From Cryptomeria japonica (Eukaryota > Streptophyta > Pinopsida > Cupressales > Cupressaceae), in contig NC_081405.1 of NCBI RefSeq assembly GCF_030272615.1, positions 26,366,272 through 26,430,271 of the forward strand: 64,000 nt of DNA, written 5' to 3'. Every line of letters begins with the position of its first letter. The first letter of the stretch is position 1. Below the pieces are notes generated by a model. It saw only the letters and a program-made list of their open reading frames with translations, made no database searches and was not told the DNA's origin. Positions 61,122-64,000 of this stretch are shown in pieces. The position numbers and the translations under genes were made by a program.

Positions 61122-61396
61122 TGGCACGCTTAACCAATAATAAGGGCATTAATGGTTAATTTAGGGGTTATTTATTAGAATTTAGGTTTTAATTCTTCAT
61201 TTCTTTTGGCAATATTTTCTCCGTGTGTGCCCTCCTACTCCTTCCTCACGATTTCGTCCCCAAATCTTCTCATGAAGTCATCAAATTTTCTTCAATCAGG
61301 CCGATTTAGGTAGGGTTTTCTTTTCTTCTTGACTTTTGATGTTTTTCTTTCCTTTGCACTTCATTTCGTGTTTTTTCCCTTTCCTTCAAGGTCGAG

Positions 61397-61883
61397 GGCA
61401 AATCAGACTTTAATGTTCAATTGCCCTTTGATCTTTTAGTCCATCTTATCCTTCACCTACATGTCGGGTTTCAAATCCCAACATGCAGGCTAACAAAGTG
61501 AGATGACTCCCACACATATCGAACTTTAAAGTATGATATGTGAGATGAGTTTGGCTGACTGACATGTTAGGTTTTAAAACCCGACATGTCAATCAGTTGT
61601 CCTTCCCTAGCACATTGGACTTTAAAGTTTGATGTGCTTGTCTTTTGAACAGTTTTTCATCGACACATCAGACCTTTAAAGTCCGATGTGCTAATGACTT
61701 TTTTTTACTTTGCACATTGGACTTTAAAGTGTGATGTGTTGATGGCTTTTCCCCAATTTGCACATTGGACTTTAAAGTCCGATATGCAAGTAAGATGTTT
61801 TACCTTTGCACATCGCACTTTAAAGTCTGATGTGCAAATTTTTACTCCTAAGGTGCAGGTCGGACTTTTTTCCCCGACCTACC
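61397..61883. repeat. Palindrome array, second block (10 units)
   Basis: Ten 30-base palindromes of the same family start at 61397, 61458, 61513, 61561, 61609, 61663, 61711, 61759, 61807 and 61854. Many steps are exactly 48 bases. The first, second and fourth units have different arms or centres that are still self-complementary. The 275 bases between the blocks (61122-61396) hold no palindrome and look like a leader or promoter. Confidence 0.95.
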
Positions 61884-62013
61884 AATTTTTACCAATTTTG
61901 TTCCCAAGCTCGTTCTAACTCTGAATTTTTGATCCAGTTGATAAAATTTGGTTTTCTGATGACGATGACTGTTGAAGAATCTAATCCTCAGTGTTGAATG
62001 CAGTAATTTGCAA

Positions 62014-64000
62014 ATGTCAAGACCTCCTCATGATAAATCAGAGCTTCTTCCAATCAATTGGAATCCTCACCAGGGAAGTCATCAGCAAAGAAAATGAAGT
62101 ACAAGTATGACAAATACTTGAATGTGTACCCAGAAAGCTCAGTAGATTCCAATATCAAGGAGATTAGGGATACGAAGATTGGTCATCTTAATATGCAGTA
62201 GTTTATTGATCGAGTTGAGAAAAATCCTTCTCGCCTAACAAACTTGATCAGATATGAGTTGCACAAATATGCTTCTTTTCTCGTCACAGCTCATGATCCA
62301 GACTTTGTACTTGCAGTGGTGGATCATTTCGATCCAAATACAAGACATGTTAAGGATACTGATCGAAATATGGTTATGACATTGGAAAGTGTTTTCTTTA
62401 ACAGTGTATTCAAGGGTTCTTCAGTCGAGGAAGTGGCCGATATTTCTCAAGAAAGTGCTCAGGAGTATTATGAGAAAAATGAGGTAAAATGCAAGAAAGT
62501 AATTAATACAGTTTACCTCTCTACTGCTAGAAACTCTACTACTTCCAGATGGCCTAAATATTTCCATAGAAGTGACTTCAACGAGAAATACAATGATATG
62601 GTCACCATGTTGGCACGAGTGAAAGGTTTGAAAGAATCTCATTATTTCCAAAACTGGATGTGCTATTACATGAATATAATCAAGAAAGGAGCTACAAGGA
62701 CTGATTGGGGTGAGCAGATCAGTGATGCACTCTGCTCATAATTGAAGGAGGTTAAGGTAACATTGAAATTCTATATGACCTCATACCTGGTATATGCAAC
62801 TGCTACCATGAGGCAATATCTAGGTTTATCTACAAAAGGTGACAAGAGGTTAGTGCCTGTCTGGAATTATTATGATCAACTCATGATCCATAATCAAGGG
62901 AACCATTTTAGAAGAGTTAATGATGCTTTCTTTGCTATATGGAAGTGCATGTTTGACAAAGACTTGTAGAAGAAAAGGCTCTCAGAGGTGACATATAACA
63001 GGGTTTCTCATTTTGGATGTGTTTTTCTTTAGTTGCAAACATTCACTTACATCTGGATAGGATGTTTCATAGGAGAACATTTCATTCTACCAAGATATCT
63101 GTCCGACAATATTGTACTCATGGAGTTGTGTCAGCAACTAATTTTTGTGCACTAAAAGCAATCACAAGCACATAAGACTGGATTGAAGTTCCCAAAATCT
63201 ATCGGTCAGTATTCAGTTTTAACTAATCCCAAGGCCAAGAACATGGAAGAAGAGATGCAATGGAACATTATGAGGAGGTTCAAAGCACGAAATAATTTTG
63301 ATTTTCGTGGCATTAAGAATAAGCTCAAAAGAAACTACACCCACATTTTTAGGTTTGAATATGTATGGGTGGATTGCCAAGATGAAGAAGACATAAGAAG
63401 AATGGATTTCAGTTGTCTTACCCTAGAGCAGATTAAAAATATAGATCTGGAAAAAATCCCAATGACCATGGAGGATATCGATGACATAGTAGACCGAGTC
63501 TATTATGAAAAGAAGATTGTTGATTCAACACTCCCACTGGCGCAATGGTCAAAGAAGGAGAGTAAGTCTATTACTCAAAGAATTTCCCCCATTTTGACAA
63601 ATACCAATGCATGGTTGTTGAAGAATAATCTTAGTATGAAACAACTTCTTGCTAGTTCTGGAGACGATGACAATAGTGATGGTCCAGTTGGTAAGACAAC
63701 TATAGCTAAAACAAGGACCAAGAGAAAAGAAGATCAACAAGCACCATCCTCAGCTCTTGCAACCCAATCTAAGGGAAAAGGACCCAAAATTAAATTTATG
63801 GTTAAGGGGTCTAAACAAGGTGAGTCATCTTTAGCAACACAAGAGACAACCACAATAGAGTTAGAGCAACATTCTACTAAAGAGATTGAAAAAGAAAAGG
63901 AGTCGAAAGAAGGTGAAATTCCTCATCAAGAGGAAGCATGGGTTGAAGAGCCAACACATCATGGTGAAATTAATGTCCCTACCACCTCACAGGCACCAAC
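62014..64000 (+). pseudogene. Accessory ORF2-like protein, degraded and partial at the right edge
   Basis: ATG 62014 (MSRPPHDKSELLP) with a one-base shift near 62090, then one frame to the window end, interrupted by stops at 62199, 62739, 62967, 63030 and 63153. At least 660 residues. Visible: ASFLVTAHDPDFVLAVVDHF, TLESVFFNSVFKGSSVEEV, TDWGEQISDALCS, the hydrophobic LKFYMTSYLVYATA, then a charged tail with a basic stretch (KTRTKRKEDQQ) and Glu-rich sequence. The DWGEQISDAL-hydrophobic block resembles IDVCEWLKDELI in element C ORF2. No known domain is recognised. It lies about 130 bases after the palindrome array. Probably an interior ORF of another large non-autonomous element. Confidence 0.65.

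Noticed and set aside
60813-61883. CRISPR-like spacing of repeats and spacers
   Set aside because: Repeats are diverged palindromes in a plant transposon context. Spacers are short and irregular, and no cas genes are present.
61688-61918. Coding minisatellite encoding repeated AHWTLKSD peptides
   Set aside because: The frame is open only over a few units, and arm-to-arm covariation explains the pattern better than codon conservation.

Overview
The window looks like intergenic nuclear DNA from a seed plant with a large, repeat-rich genome. Evidence: AT-rich sequence, one plant-type SRA-SET gene, and many LTR retrotransposons and LINEs nested in one another. A gymnosperm is possible, but the sequence alone does not prove it. 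No rRNA, complete tRNA, organelle insert or bacterial-style operon was seen.

Layout. 1-3.1 kb: the end of a long gypsy-like LTR carrying a GC-rich palindromic block. 4.2-5.6 kb: a solo LTR. 6.9-11.4 kb: tandem arrays (247 bp x3, about 125 bp x7, 100 bp x2, 77 bp x2), a MITE, a perfect 46-bp hairpin and a (GA)51 tract. 12.0-15.8 kb: the only intact host gene, an intronless SUVH2/SUVH9-type methyl-DNA-binding protein. 17.1-18.4 kb: a degenerate array with another MITE. 18.5-24.3 kb: a small LTR element (E) split by a larger non-autonomous element (D), itself split by a 342-bp LTR-like insert. 27.7-46.8 kb: a minus-strand copia element (B) into which a plus-strand copia (A), a LINE 3' part and a solo LTR inserted separately. 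47.7-54.2 kb: a minus-strand non-autonomous LTR element (C). 54.5-56.3 kb: a minus-strand LINE remnant. 57.0-59.6 kb: another solo LTR. 60.3-64.0 kb: an array of 17 thirty-base palindromes followed by a long degraded ORF that runs off the right edge.

How the parts fit. Elements C and D share an architecture: an ORF1 with coiled coil and four zinc knuckles, then an ORF2 of unknown function where pol would normally be. A related ORF2 seems to occur downstream of the palindrome array (62-64 kb) and, unexpectedly, downstream of the LINE RNase H (38.7-40.4 kb). By eye these four share a block of the form (I/V)K-x(n)-D-x-x-E/T-x-L-x-x-x-L-x-x-x-L followed by a hydrophobic helix. A, B and C share the polypurine tract AAAGGGGGAGAT, and all five LTR elements use a tRNA-iMet-like primer site. 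This suggests that non-autonomous members are mobilised by copia-type enzymes. The transposon ORFs keep one reading frame but carry many in-frame stops, as expected of methylated, silenced copies. The one host gene present encodes a predicted reader of that methylation.
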